From Microthrixaceae bacterium (GTDB taxonomy: Bacteria > Actinomycetota > Acidimicrobiia > Acidimicrobiales > Microtrichaceae): 64,000 nucleotides of DNA. Numbering within the stretch: position 1 is the stretch's first letter; every line of letters begins with the position of its first letter. The position numbers and the translations under genes are program-made. Where the stretch lies: assembly GCA_023957995.1 (NCBI GenBank), contig JAMLGK010000006.1, positions 62,001-126,000 of the forward strand, written 5' to 3'. The notes under the pieces are model-generated. The model was given only the letters and a program-made list of their open reading frames with translations. It did no database searches and had not been told where the DNA came from. Shown here piece after piece: positions 14,977 through 23,088 of the stretch.

Positions 14977-17469
14977 CTACTCCTCGGGACCGAGGTTCTC
15001 GAAGCGTGTGCAGTAGTCGAGGAACACCAGCCTCGACGTTCCGGGAGCGCCCGCACGGTGCTTGGCCACGATGACCTCGGCGGTGTCCTTGTCGGTGCTG
15101 TCGGGGTTGTACTTGTCGTCGCGGTACAGGAACATCACCACATCCGCGTCCTGCTCGATCGAGTTGTGGGCGATCACACCGTTGGCCACGAAGTTGTGGG
15201 TGCCGACGACGGTGGCGTCGTATGTCTCGGCGTCGCCCACCGGGGTGATCGACACGACCTCGTCCCACATCACCTCGGAGTTGGCCAACTCCTCCAACCG
15301 TTTGCTGTCGAGCACGCCGGCGATCCTCGAGAGCCGGGCGCGGCTGGTCGCCCTCGGGCGCGACTCGGTGCCCAGCAGGTACCCCCCGCAGTACTGCTCG
15401 CCCAGCGACGCTGCCAGATCCCTCTGGGTCATGCCCGCTCGCGACAGCTCGAGCACGACCGTGTCGCGGATCTCGGCGGGAACAGTGTCCACGTTGGGAT
15501 TGCCCCGCACACCCTCGAGTGCCTCCAGCGCCTCGGCGACCAGCTGTCCCCGTTCACCCGCAAAGCCGATCCGTTCCAGGAATCGGCGCTGTTGGTCGAC
15601 CCCGTGCACCCAGAGCCGGTAGCGGGGTGCCGTCGAACCGATGTCGTTGATCCGACCCAGCACTCCGAAGCGCAACAGGAGTCCCTGGAGTTGGTCGATG
15701 AGCGTCCGCGAGCTCGTCGTGGCTGCGATACGCACGTGCGGTCGCCCGCGCAGGCGGGTGCACGAGAGGTAGCCGATGCGACCGAAGAGTTCGGCCAGGA
15801 ACTCACCGAGCGGCGCGTCCGAGAGTGCGCTGACCCCCGCCGGGAGCCGTCCCCGGGCCACCGCTGATCCCGCCAGTTCAGCTGCAGTGGTGTCAGCGAG
15901 GGAGGCGAGCGACTCCGGGCTGCCCACCGCTCTCGGGACCGCCACACGCGCCCCTACACGGAGCTCGTCGAGGCGCGCCCAGCGATCGACCAGCCGGAAC
16001 GGATGATTTGCGGTGGCTTCCACGACCCGACCCGAAGCCAACTCCAGCGAGAACACCTTCTTGGTACCGCTGGGGAACGCGTGGGTGAGGGTGGCCGGCA
16101 CCATCCGCCAGTGTTCGTCCAGACTCCACACCGGGACATCGGTCTCACCTGATTCGGCCAGCTCGCCCAGGGTCACCTCGGAGTTGTCATCAGCGCGCAG
16201 CAGGCGGGTCGAGGCGGGCATGCAGCCCGATTCGCGAAGGTCGGCGAGGATCGGGCGCTTGTCCGATCGTTCCTCGAGCTTCCTCGAGAGCTGGGAGAGC
16301 GCCACCACGGGCGCGTTGAGCTCGCGGGCGAGCACCTTGAGCCCACGGCTGATCTCGGACACCTCCACCTGGCGGCTCTCCGCGGATCCCCTCCCCTGCA
16401 TCAGCTGTAGGTAGTCCACCACCACGACACCGAGCGGTTGACCCAGACGGTCCTGCAGTCGCCGGGCCTTGGAGCGGATCTCCATCAGCGATACCGCTGG
16501 GTTGTCGTCGATCCACATCGTGCCCTCGCCCAGACGTCCGATGGCCTTGGTGATCTTCGACCAGTCGTTGTCGGCCAGGCGTCCGGTGCGCATCTTGGAG
16601 GAGTCGACCCTCGCCTCGGAGGAGATCAGGCGCTGGGTTATCTCCATGTGGCCCATCTCGAGTGAGAAGAACAGAACCGGCAGCTTCTCGCGGATCGCGG
16701 CGTGCGACGCCAGACCGAGCGCGAACGCCGTCTTGCCCATGCCCGGTCGGGCACCGATCACCACCAGCGCGCCCGGTTGCAGCCCCGCCAGCAGGCGGTC
16801 GAGCTGCTGGTACCCGGTCGGCGTGCCCGTTATCTCGTCACCGCGCTCAGCCAGCTCCTCGAGGTGTGTGAGGCTCTGTTCGAGCAGGGGCGCGATGTCG
16901 GCGAGGGTGTCCGAGGAACGCCGCTGTGCGATCGAGAAGATCGCACTCTCGGCCTCATCCATCGTCTTGTCGATGTCATCGCGGGGTGAATAGCCCAGCT
17001 CGGCGATGTCGTTGGCGGCACCGATCAGGCGACGGAGCAGCGCTTTCTCCTGCACGATCCGCGCGTAGTACTCGGCATTGGTGATCGCGGGCGTCCGACT
17101 CTGGAGGCTTATGAGCCCGGCGGTGCCCCCACACACCTCCAACAGATCCACTCTCGCCAGTTCCTCCGCGACGGTCACCGGATCGATTCCCTCGCCTGCA
17201 ACGGCCAGGGCCTGCATGGTGTCGTACAGGTGGCGATGTGCCGGTTTGTAGAAGTCGTCCGCGGAAACGATCGGGGAGACGGTCGACACCGCGTGTTCCG
17301 ACAGGAGCATGGCTCCCAGGAGGGACTCCTCGGCCTCGATGCTGTGGGGCGGCACCCGCCCCGGGGTCGGTGCCCCCCGGGAGCCGGCTGCACCGGAGTA
17401 CGCCGCGCGGTCGGGAGGAGGCCCCGTGAGGTCCATCACGGTCGGGGCCGGGGAGGAGTCATTCATCAC
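14977..17469 (-). CDS. dnaB: Replicative DNA helicase DnaB containing an intein
   Basis: 830 codons encode a precursor of 415 N-extein, 354 intein and 61 C-extein residues, so the spliced helicase has 476 residues, a normal DnaB length. The N-terminal domain (PPHSIEAEESLLGAML) and the RecA-like core (Walker A GARPGMGKT; VVVVDYLQLM; LSQLSRKLEERSDKRP) are intact. DnaB unwinds DNA at the fork as a hexamer. A GTG followed by ATG opens the frame; the upstream region lacks a clear Shine-Dalgarno but carries DnaA boxes. It closes the rpsF-ssb-rpsR-rplI-dnaB order. A DciA-like DUF721 gene lies at 46.7 kb. Confidence 0.96.
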   Translation of the reverse strand: MMNDSSPAPTVMDLTGPPPDRAAYSGAAGSRGAPTPGRVPPHSIEAEESLLGAMLLSEHAVSTVSPIVSADDFYKPAHRHLYDTMQALAVAGEGIDPVTVAEELARVDLLEVCGGTAGLISLQSRTPAITNAEYYARIVQEKALLRRLIGAANDIAELGYSPRDDIDKTMDEAESAIFSIAQRRSSDTLADIAPLLEQSLTHLEELAERGDEITGTPTGYQQLDRLLAGLQPGALVVIGARPGMGKTAFALGLASHAAIREKLPVLFFSLEMGHMEITQRLISSEARVDSSKMRTGRLADNDWSKITKAIGRLGEGTMWIDDNPAVSLMEIRSKARRLQDRLGQPLGVVVVDYLQLMQGRGSAESRQVEVSEISRGLKVLARELNAPVVALSQLSRKLEERSDKRPILADLRESGCMPASTRLLRADDNSEVTLGELAESGETDVPVWSLDEHWRMVPATLTHAFPSGTKKVFSLELASGRVVEATANHPFRLVDRWARLDELRVGARVAVPRAVGSPESLASLADTTAAELAGSAVARGRLPAGVSALSDAPLGEFLAELFGRIGYLSCTRLRGRPHVRIAATTSSRTLIDQLQGLLLRFGVLGRINDIGSTAPRYRLWVHGVDQQRRFLERIGFAGERGQLVAEALEALEGVRGNPNVDTVPAEIRDTVVLELSRAGMTQRDLAASLGEQYCGGYLLGTESRPRATSRARLSRIAGVLDSKRLEELANSEVMWDEVVSITPVGDAETYDATVVGTHNFVANGVIAHNSIEQDADVVMFLYRDDKYNPDSTDKDTAEVIVAKHRAGAPGTSRLVFLDYCTRFENLGPEE
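15163..16224 (-). mobile_element. DnaB intein (354 residues) with decayed endonuclease
   Basis: The intein starts with Cys after LRESG and ends HN before Ser of SIEQDAD, the same insertion point I know for the Synechocystis DnaB intein. Splicing residues are present: Cys1, TANH in block B, penultimate His and final Asn, and +1 Ser. Between the splicing blocks lies one remnant of a LAGLIDADG endonuclease (FLAELFGRIGYLSCT ... LLLRFGVLGRIN), in which the acidic catalytic residue is replaced and the first repeat is missing. It should splice but not home. Confidence 0.9.
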
Positions 17470-17526
17470 AGACCATCTTCGACCGGATCGCCTGTGGGCA
17501 TCCAGAGGACAACCGTGGGGAATACC

Positions 17527-17611
17527 TGTGGATCATCGGCGAACTCCCTGTGAGAACAGCACGCCGGACTGCAACGCGTGCGCGCAAAGGCTGTGGACAA
17601 GCAGTGGACAA
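17527..17611 (-). promoter_or_regulatory. DnaA-box cluster upstream of dnaB
   Basis: The rplI-dnaB gap contains TGTGGACAA (17592-17600, a perfect actinobacterial DnaA box read as TTGTCCACA), AGTGGACAA (17603-17611, one mismatch) and TGTGGATCA (17527-17535, one mismatch), plus a weaker TGTGGGCAT at 17493-17501. This suggests DnaA binding just upstream of the helicase gene. Confidence 0.5.
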
Positions 17612-17640
17612 CTTGGACGGGCGAGGCCCGCGGTGACCGA

Positions 17641-18096
17641 TCAGTCGGCTACGACGTCCAGATGGATCGGGAACTCGACATCGGAGTGGAGCCTCGCCAT
17701 GACGTGGTGAGAACCGGTCGACTTGATGTGTTCGTCGAGTCGAATCGCCCTGCGGTCGATCTCGATCTCGGTCTGTTCGGCAACTGCCGCGACGATCTCG
17801 GCGGCGGTGACAGAACCGAAGAGCCGTCCTCCGTCTCCGGCGCGGCTGTGGATCGTGATCTCCTTGGAGACCATCACCTTGGCGATCTCCTCGGCGGCCT
17901 CACGCGCAGCGGCGTCACGCTCGTCGCGCGCCTTGCGCATGGATGCCGCCTGGGTGACCGCTCCCGGGGTGGCCGGCATGGCCAGCGACCTCGGCTCGAG
18001 GAAGTTGCGCACGTAGCCCTTGGAGACCTCCACGATGTCGCCACGATGACCGAGGCCGTCGACATCCGCACGGAGGATGACCTTCATCTGCTTCAC
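17641..18096 (-). CDS. rplI: 50S ribosomal protein L9
   Basis: 151 residues. The N-terminal domain [36 protein letters not shown] is unmistakable, followed by the long connecting helix and the C-terminal domain ([12 protein letters not shown] ... [26 protein letters not shown]). L9 extends from the L1 stalk base of the large subunit. GTG 18096 is chosen over the ATG three codons later because AGGAGG lies 7 nt upstream of it. The GTG overlaps the rpsR stop (GTGA). Confidence 0.97.
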   Translation of the reverse strand: MKQMKVILRADVDGLGHRGDIVEVSKGYVRNFLEPRSLAMPATPGAVTQAASMRKARDERDAAAREAAEEIAKVMVSKEITIHSRAGDGGRLFGSVTAAEIVAAVAEQTEIEIDRRAIRLDEHIKSTGSHHVMARLHSDVEFPIHLDVVAD

Positions 18097-18548
18097 GAGC
18101 CGACCTCCTCAGATGCCGGTGCGCTCTCCGCGGAGCCGGCAGCCGGTCCGGAAGAGTCGGGCCCACGGGAATCCCCGGAGTCACGCGGAGGCCTGCTGGG
18201 CCGCCCGTTGCCCTCGTCGTCACGTGGTGGTCGGTCCCTACGGCCGCCGCGGCGCTCGCCCCTGCCGCCACGCTGGGTGGTGACTCGGCTGGAATAGGGA
18301 AGCAACGCCATCTCACGTGCGTTCTTGATCGCCTTGGAGACCTCGCGCTGCTGCTGTTCGCTGTTGCCGTTGACCCTGCGTGCGCGGATCTTGGCCCGGT
18401 CGGACATGAACCGCCGGAGAAGATCGGTGTCTTTCCAGTCGACGTAGTCGATTCCGTCGCTGTCGAGGATCGACGTCTTCTTCTTGAAGCGGCGCGGATC
18501 CTCCTTGCCCTTGCTCTTGGCGATGCGCTTGTTGGATGACTTACCCAT
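18093..18548 (-). CDS. rpsR: 30S ribosomal protein S18 with long C-terminal extension
   Basis: The S18 core is clear: [57 protein letters not shown], residues about 33-90. It lacks the zinc-binding cysteines, so it is a Cys-free S18. S18 is normally 75-90 residues; here about 60 more follow, rich in Arg, Gly, Pro, Asp and Ser ([15 protein letters not shown] ... [19 protein letters not shown]). The extension region also contains the ribosome-binding site of rplI. Its ATG shares one base with the ssb stop (TGATG). Confidence 0.95.
   Translation of the reverse strand: MGKSSNKRIAKSKGKEDPRRFKKKTSILDSDGIDYVDWKDTDLLRRFMSDRAKIRARRVNGNSEQQQREVSKAIKNAREMALLPYSSRVTTQRGGRGERRGGRRDRPPRDDEGNGRPSRPPRDSGDSRGPDSSGPAAGSAESAPASEEVGS
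18104..18109 (-). promoter_or_regulatory. Ribosome-binding site AGGAGG of rplI inside rpsR
   Basis: AGGAGG on the minus strand lies 7 nt before GTG 18096 and 16 nt before the later ATG, so it decides for the GTG start. Confidence 0.7.
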
Positions 18549-18994
18549 CAGAACGGCTCCTCATTCTCGTTGTAGCCACCCGCTGGTGCCTGCTGGGCAG
18601 CCGCGGGGGCGTCGTATCCACCGTCGCCGTCGCGACGTTCGTTCTTGGCGACCGAAGCCGTTGCCCAGCGGAGACTGGGGCCAACCTCGTCGGCCACGAC
18701 CTCCACCTTGGAACGCTTCTCGCCCTCCTTGGACTCCCAGGACCGCTGGTCCAGGCGACCCACGACCATGACGCGCATGCCCTTGTCGAGCGACTCCGCG
18801 ACGTTCTCGGCCAGATCGCGCCAGCAGACGACGTCGAAGAAGCTGGTCTGCTCCTCCCACTCATTCGTCTGGCGGTTCTGCCAGCGACGGTTGACCGCCA
18901 GGCCGAAGTTGGCCACCGGGGCCCCGCTGGGGGTGAATCGGAGTTCGGGAGTTCTGGTGAGGTTTCCCACCAGCTCCACGGTGTTTCCTGCCAT
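18548..18994 (-). CDS. ssb: Single-stranded DNA-binding protein
   Basis: 148 residues. OB-fold signatures: [35 protein letters not shown], then [37 protein letters not shown] flexible Gly/Ala/Gln-rich tail ends in ENEEPF, the acidic tip that recruits partner proteins at the fork. It sits between rpsF and rpsR as in most bacteria and is coupled to rpsR by a one-base overlap. Confidence 0.97.
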   Translation of the reverse strand: MAGNTVELVGNLTRTPELRFTPSGAPVANFGLAVNRRWQNRQTNEWEEQTSFFDVVCWRDLAENVAESLDKGMRVMVVGRLDQRSWESKEGEKRSKVEVVADEVGPSLRWATASVAKNERRDGDGGYDAPAAAQQAPAGGYNENEEPF

Positions 18995-19010
18995 CGTGTG
19001 TACCTTCCGT

Positions 19011-19343
19011 TCAGTCCGTTGCTGCGAGGAGTCCGCGGCGCATGGCCTCGGAGTCGGGCAGCCGGATCAGCTTGTGACGGACGACGTCGTCCGCGAGACG
19101 GAGGAAGCGATCCACATCATCGAGGTCGGAGGCATCGGTGGTGATCTCGAGCACCGTGTAGACGCCTTCGTGCTTGTGGTTGATCTCGTAGGCGAAGCGG
19201 CGTCGTCCCCACTTGTCGACCTTGGGAATGATTCCCTCACCGGCCTCGACCAGCTCGGTCACCCGGTCGATCACAGCGGTGTTCGCGGCGTCGTCGGCGT
19301 CGGCATCGACGATGATCATCAGTTCATACGCGCGTGATGGCAC
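19011..19343 (-). CDS. rpsF: 30S ribosomal protein S6
   Basis: 110 residues: [42 protein letters not shown] and the C-terminal helix are standard for S6, which pairs with S18 in the platform of the small subunit. The GTG start has GGGAGG 6 nt upstream. It is the first gene of the rpsF-ssb-rpsR-rplI-dnaB group. Two small hairpins lie in its 5' leader and could be the S6:S18 autoregulatory site. Confidence 0.97.
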   Translation of the reverse strand: MPSRAYELMIIVDADADDAANTAVIDRVTELVEAGEGIIPKVDKWGRRRFAYEINHKHEGVYTVLEITTDASDLDDVDRFLRLADDVVRHKLIRLPDSEAMRRGLLAATD

Positions 19344-19363
19344 GTGGTACCTCCCTATGGGCC

Positions 19364-19399
19364 TGGCAGAGTTGCCATCGGGTCCTGCGGTTGCAGGAC
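19364..19399 (-). promoter_or_regulatory. Hairpins in the rpsF leader
   Basis: On the minus strand GTCCTGC (19399-19393) and GCAGGAC (19388-19382) form a perfect 7-bp stem with loop AACC, followed by TGGCA/TGCCA (19377-19364) with a 4-nt loop. CCG occurs both in the first hairpin loop region and just after its stem. Known S6:S18 leader RNAs have a hairpin with a CCG element, so autoregulation is plausible but unproven. Confidence 0.4.
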
Positions 19400-19421
19400 A
19401 GGGGTTTCGATTTGGCGCTCC

Positions 19422-19427
19422 ACTGTA
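19422..19427 (-). promoter_or_regulatory. -10 hexamer TACAGT upstream of rpsF
   Basis: On the minus strand TACAGT would start transcription near 19415, giving a leader of about 70 nt that contains the hairpins. Confidence 0.4.
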
Positions 19428-19545
19428 GACCGAGTGCGACGTCCATTCCCAAAGGCTCGCACCGGGGTGTGACAGAGCGGCCGACCGGGGGACTCAGGGC
19501 GCGACCCGATCGAACCCCTACGGGTGGAATTCGGGCGGGCGAACC

Positions 19546-20412
19546 TCAGCCGCTGTAGAGCGAGAGCGCCTCGGCTTCGGACTCCGCCAGGTGGTACGTC
19601 TCGTCGGGTCCGGGGAAGGATCCGCCGCGTACGTCCGCCACGAATCGTCCGATCGCCTCGACGGCGTCGGAACGCTGGTCTGCGTAACGCCTCACGAACT
19701 TCGGCGCCACACGGTCCTCGATGCCGAGGAGGTCGTGATACACGAGCACCTGGCCGTCACATCCCGGCCCCGCACCGATACCGATCGTCGGCACATCCAG
19801 GACCTCGGTCACCATGGAGGCGACCGCATCGGGTACTCCTTCGAGCACGATGGCGAAACAGCCCGCGTGCTGCAGGGCTTTCGCGTCGTCCACGAGGGTC
19901 AACGCCGCTCGGGAGTCCTTCGCCTGCACCCGGAAGCCGCCCATGGCATGCATCGACTGCGGGGTGAGCCCGAGGTGACCCATCACGGGGATCTCCGCGT
20001 CGACCAGCGCCTCCACCATCGGGACGCGCTTGGCGCCGCCCTCCAGCTTCACGCACTGGGCTCCGGCGCGTATGAGCTTCGCCGCGTTGGAGACCGTGTC
20101 GGGAACGCTGACGTGGTAGCTCATCCAGGGAAGATCGCCCACGATGAGCGCGGACGGTCGTGCCCGCGCAACGGCTGCGGTGTGATGCGCCATGTCGTCG
20201 ATGGTCACCGAGAGTGTGTCCTCGTAGCCGAGCACCACCATGGCGAGTGAATCGCCGACGAGGATCATGTCGACACCGGCCTCGTCGACCGTGCGCGCAC
20301 CGGGTGCGTCGTAGGCGGTCACCATGACCAGCGGATCTGCACCGGATCCCACCTTGGTGCCACTGATCGCGGGAACGGTCACCGCCGCTCGGACGGGATT
20401 GGATGGGGCCAT
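19546..20412 (-). CDS. panB: 3-methyl-2-oxobutanoate hydroxymethyltransferase
   Basis: 288 residues. PanB makes ketopantoate, the first committed step to pantothenate and CoA. Signatures: VMVTAYDAPGARTVDEAGVDMILVGDSLAMVVLGYEDTLSVT, a metal-binding Asp in LIVGDLPWMSY, VKLEGG, PVMGHLGLTPQ and TIGIGAGPGCDGQVLVYHDLLG. ATG 20412 is chosen because AAGGAGG lies 6 nt upstream; the frame is open for 15 more codons. No other pan gene is in the window. Confidence 0.96.
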   Translation of the reverse strand: MAPSNPVRAAVTVPAISGTKVGSGADPLVMVTAYDAPGARTVDEAGVDMILVGDSLAMVVLGYEDTLSVTIDDMAHHTAAVARARPSALIVGDLPWMSYHVSVPDTVSNAAKLIRAGAQCVKLEGGAKRVPMVEALVDAEIPVMGHLGLTPQSMHAMGGFRVQAKDSRAALTLVDDAKALQHAGCFAIVLEGVPDAVASMVTEVLDVPTIGIGAGPGCDGQVLVYHDLLGIEDRVAPKFVRRYADQRSDAVEAIGRFVADVRGGSFPGPDETYHLAESEAEALSLYSG

Positions 20413-20463
20413 CACTCGCCTCCTTGTCAGGTCCAGCGCCATTCGGCTGCCGGCCACGACCCA

Positions 20464-20469
20464 ATTCTA
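20464..20469 (-). promoter_or_regulatory. -10 hexamer TAGAAT of panB
   Basis: On the minus strand TAGAAT lies about 50 nt before ATG 20412, leaving room for a leader with a Shine-Dalgarno sequence. Confidence 0.45.
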
Positions 20470-20508
20470 CGCGATCGACGGCGCCGGGCCAAGGCCCGCG
20501 TCAGGACC

Positions 20509-20514
20509 TACGGT
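20509..20514 (+). promoter_or_regulatory. -10 hexamer TACGGT of a leaderless small gene
   Basis: TACGGT is followed by 7 nt and ATG 20522. The gap to divergent panB is about 110 bp and holds both promoters. Confidence 0.5.
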
Positions 20515-20521
20515 CTCGTGC

Positions 20522-20719
20522 ATGGCCAACTGTGAGAGCTGTGGACGACAAGAACCCGACACGATCAAGGTCCAGCGGATGTACCTGGTCGCCGGTGACG
20601 ACCCTGGCACCGATCCGACGCCCCTGGAGCCGAGCGACTCCCCCACGCCCGGCGAGATCGAGAACTGGTGTGCGAGTTGTTGCGCCTCGTTCCCGCACGT
20701 GGTCGTCATCACCGAGTAG
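20522..20719 (+). CDS. Small protein with two CxxC pairs, function unknown
   Basis: 65 residues: MANCESCGRQE at the N-terminus and ENWCASCCASFPHVVVI near the C-terminus give two CxxC knuckles about 45 residues apart, which together could bind one zinc ion. The middle part is Asp/Pro-rich (DDPGTDPTPLEPSDSPTPGE). It has a leaderless-type start. I do not recognise a family. It lies between divergent panB and convergent PBP genes and is transcribed alone. Confidence 0.65.
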   Translation: MANCESCGRQEPDTIKVQRMYLVAGDDPGTDPTPLEPSDSPTPGEIENWCASCCASFPHVVVITE

Positions 20720-20762
20720 CCAGATCCCGCCCGGCCCCCACCCGGTGATCCAAGCCGGTGAT

Positions 20763-22928
20763 CTAGGGAGGTGCCGAGGTGGTCGTGGTGGAGGTGGCGG
20801 CGGTGGTGGTCGTGCTCTGAGGTTCGGTGGTGGTCGTGGACCCGGAGGCCTCGGTCGTGGTGGTCGAGCTATCGGGTTCGGTCGTGGTGGTGGTCTCGGG
20901 CGCCTCGGTGGTGGTCGTCGTCTCGCTGGCCGGAACCTTGTTCTCGTTGAGGACCTTGTCGCCCGCATCGACCTTGGGGTAGTCGCAGCTCTCCTGGTCC
21001 TCGGTCGCTTCCAGCATGTAGTTGCGCCAGATCCGCGCGGGGAACGACCCACCGGAGACCTTCTTGCCCTGGTACACCATCTCCTCGGGTGAGTCGTGGC
21101 CCATCCACACCACGGTCGTGAGGTTGCAGGTGTATCCGGCGAACCATGCGTCCTTGTAGTTGTCGGTCGTGCCGGTCTTGCCGGCCGCCGGCACCCTCAA
21201 CCCTGCCGCCGTTCCCGTGCCACGGGTGATCACACCCAACAGAGCGGCGGTCACGGTATCGGCCACGTCCTCGCTTATCACCTGTTCGGTCCGGGCATCG
21301 TCAGCGACGTCGTAGAGCACGTTGCCCGACGCATCCTCGATGCGTCGGATCACATAGGGCTCGGTGTGACGCCCGTGGGCAGCAAAGGTCGAGTACGCAG
21401 ACGCCATGTCGAGCACGCTGACCTCACCGGAGCCCAGAACGAGGGAGTAGTTGGGTTCCAGATCGCTGCGGATGCCCAGTCGCGTGGCCATGTCGACGAG
21501 CTGCTGGGGACCGACCTTGTCGACGATCCCTGCATAGACGGTGTTGGTGGAACGCCAGGTGGCCTCTTCGACGGTCTGCACCCCATAGGAGCTGCCGTTG
21601 TAGTTCTGCGGCTTCCACAACTCACCCGGCGAGGCGTAGACCCCCGGGAAACTGGTGGTTCGTGGTGCGTCGAAGCGGGACTCGATGGAATACCCCTGCT
21701 CGGCGAAAGCCGCCAGTGCGAACGGTTTGAAGGTGGACCCGGCAGGGCGACCGGAACCACCGCCCTGCTTGCCCAGCGCGAGGTTGACCTTGGACGCGTT
21801 GAAGTCGGTTCCCCCGACCATCGCGCGCACCCGGCCGATGTCGTCGATGGAGACCAGTGAACCGAGGGGTGCATCGGGTTCGTCGAGAACATCGGTCACC
21901 GACTCGTAGGCCGCTGCCTGCAGCCGCGGGTCGAAGGTGGTGTAGACCCGCAGACCCTGTGTCTCGGCACCTTCGCCGAAGCGCACGCGCAGTTGCTCGC
22001 GCACCCACTCGAGCCAGTACTCCGAGCCGATCTCCGCATACTTCACATCGTTGAAATCGGCCTGCTTCTCGGTGCGGGCGCGCACGGTCTCGACCTGGGG
22101 GGTGCCGTCGGGAGCCGTGGCGCCACTGACCCACTCCACCGAGCCGGCCGCCTCCGCATCGGCCTCGCTGATGTAGCCCTCCTCGACCATGGCATCGAGG
22201 GTCACCTGGCGGCGTCTCGTGGCCTCCTCGGGATCCTGGGTGGCGTCCGCTGACTCCGGCGAACGGATCAGGCCCGCGAGGTAGGCGGCCTGGTGGAGCT
22301 GGAGCTCGGAGACCGGCACTCCGAAGTAGGCCCGGGATGCGGCCTCGACGCCGTAGGCGCCCCGGCCGAAGTAGACCTGGTTCAGATAGCGGGTGAGGAT
22401 CTCGCGCTTGTCGAGCTGCTGTTCGAGCTTGATCGCCAGGACCGCCTCGCGGAGCTTGCGGTCGAGGGTCCGCTCCGAGGACAGGTAGACCGTCTTCACG
22501 TACTGCTGGGTGATCGTGGAGCCACCCTGTTGCGAGCTGCTGCTGCCGGTCAGGTCTCGCACCACTGCACGCGTGATGCCGACCGGGTCGATTCCGCCGT
22601 GGTCGAAGAAGTTCCGGTCCTCGGTCGCCAGCACCGCCTGCACCAGCACCGCCGGCAGGTCGTCGTACTCCACCAACACGCGTTCCTCGGCCGCGGTGAG
22701 CGAGGCCAACGAGTTGTCGAAGCCGCACTCGCCGGGAGCGACGTTGATGTCGCACACGAACGTGGTCTCGATGGGTTGGCGTTCAGCGGGTAGTTCGATG
22801 GTGTTGAGAACCATCCAGATCCCGCCGATCGCCACGATGGCCACCACCGCCACCGCATAGAAGGCGCGCCGGGACCGCCACAACACGCGGCGGCGTTTGC
22901 GTTCGGTTTGGGGTTGGTCCTGGGACAT
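20763..22928 (-). CDS. Class A penicillin-binding protein (bifunctional transglycosylase/transpeptidase)
   Basis: 721 residues. After a basic cytoplasmic tail and one membrane helix (FYAVAVVAIVAIGGIWMVL) comes the GT51 transglycosylase domain with EDRNFFDHGG and GGSTITQQYVK, then the transpeptidase domain with the active serine in GSTFKPFAL, STN in WRSTNTVYAG and KTG in AAGKTGTTDNYKDAW. It polymerises and cross-links peptidoglycan outside the membrane. The last 60 residues are a Thr/Glu/Ser/Pro-rich low-complexity tail. The adjacent DUF5318 gene recalls the ponA1 locus of mycobacteria. Confidence 0.95.
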   Translation of the reverse strand: MSQDQPQTERKRRRVLWRSRRAFYAVAVVAIVAIGGIWMVLNTIELPAERQPIETTFVCDINVAPGECGFDNSLASLTAAEERVLVEYDDLPAVLVQAVLATEDRNFFDHGGIDPVGITRAVVRDLTGSSSSQQGGSTITQQYVKTVYLSSERTLDRKLREAVLAIKLEQQLDKREILTRYLNQVYFGRGAYGVEAASRAYFGVPVSELQLHQAAYLAGLIRSPESADATQDPEEATRRRQVTLDAMVEEGYISEADAEAAGSVEWVSGATAPDGTPQVETVRARTEKQADFNDVKYAEIGSEYWLEWVREQLRVRFGEGAETQGLRVYTTFDPRLQAAAYESVTDVLDEPDAPLGSLVSIDDIGRVRAMVGGTDFNASKVNLALGKQGGGSGRPAGSTFKPFALAAFAEQGYSIESRFDAPRTTSFPGVYASPGELWKPQNYNGSSYGVQTVEEATWRSTNTVYAGIVDKVGPQQLVDMATRLGIRSDLEPNYSLVLGSGEVSVLDMASAYSTFAAHGRHTEPYVIRRIEDASGNVLYDVADDARTEQVISEDVADTVTAALLGVITRGTGTAAGLRVPAAGKTGTTDNYKDAWFAGYTCNLTTVVWMGHDSPEEMVYQGKKVSGGSFPARIWRNYMLEATEDQESCDYPKVDAGDKVLNENKVPASETTTTTEAPETTTTTEPDSSTTTTEASGSTTTTEPQSTTTTAATSTTTTSAPP

Positions 22929-23040
22929 CTGTCGGGTGGAATCCGCTGGAGGTGGGCCGCGGTCCGCCCGGGAGGACGCCGCGAACGGTCGGGGCCGAGT
23001 CTTGTCGCTGGAGGGGTCGCTGTGAAGTCGCGTGGGCCTT

Positions 23041-23088
23041 CTACCCAGACCCCGACGTACCCGGACCCCGACCTACCCGGACCCCGAT
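23041..23088. repeat. Three tandem 16-bp units
   Basis: CTACCCAGACCCCGAC (23041-23056), GTACCCGGACCCCGAC (23057-23072) and CTACCCGGACCCCGAT (23073-23088) follow each other without gap. The DUF5318 stop codon (23073-23075, minus strand) lies in the third unit. Confidence 0.8.

Noticed and set aside
20763..20940. A run of repeated GGTGGTGGT-like triplets resembling a repeat array
   Set aside because: It encodes the Thr-rich tail of the PBP; units are irregular codon repeats, not CRISPR spacers. No CRISPR array was seen in the window.
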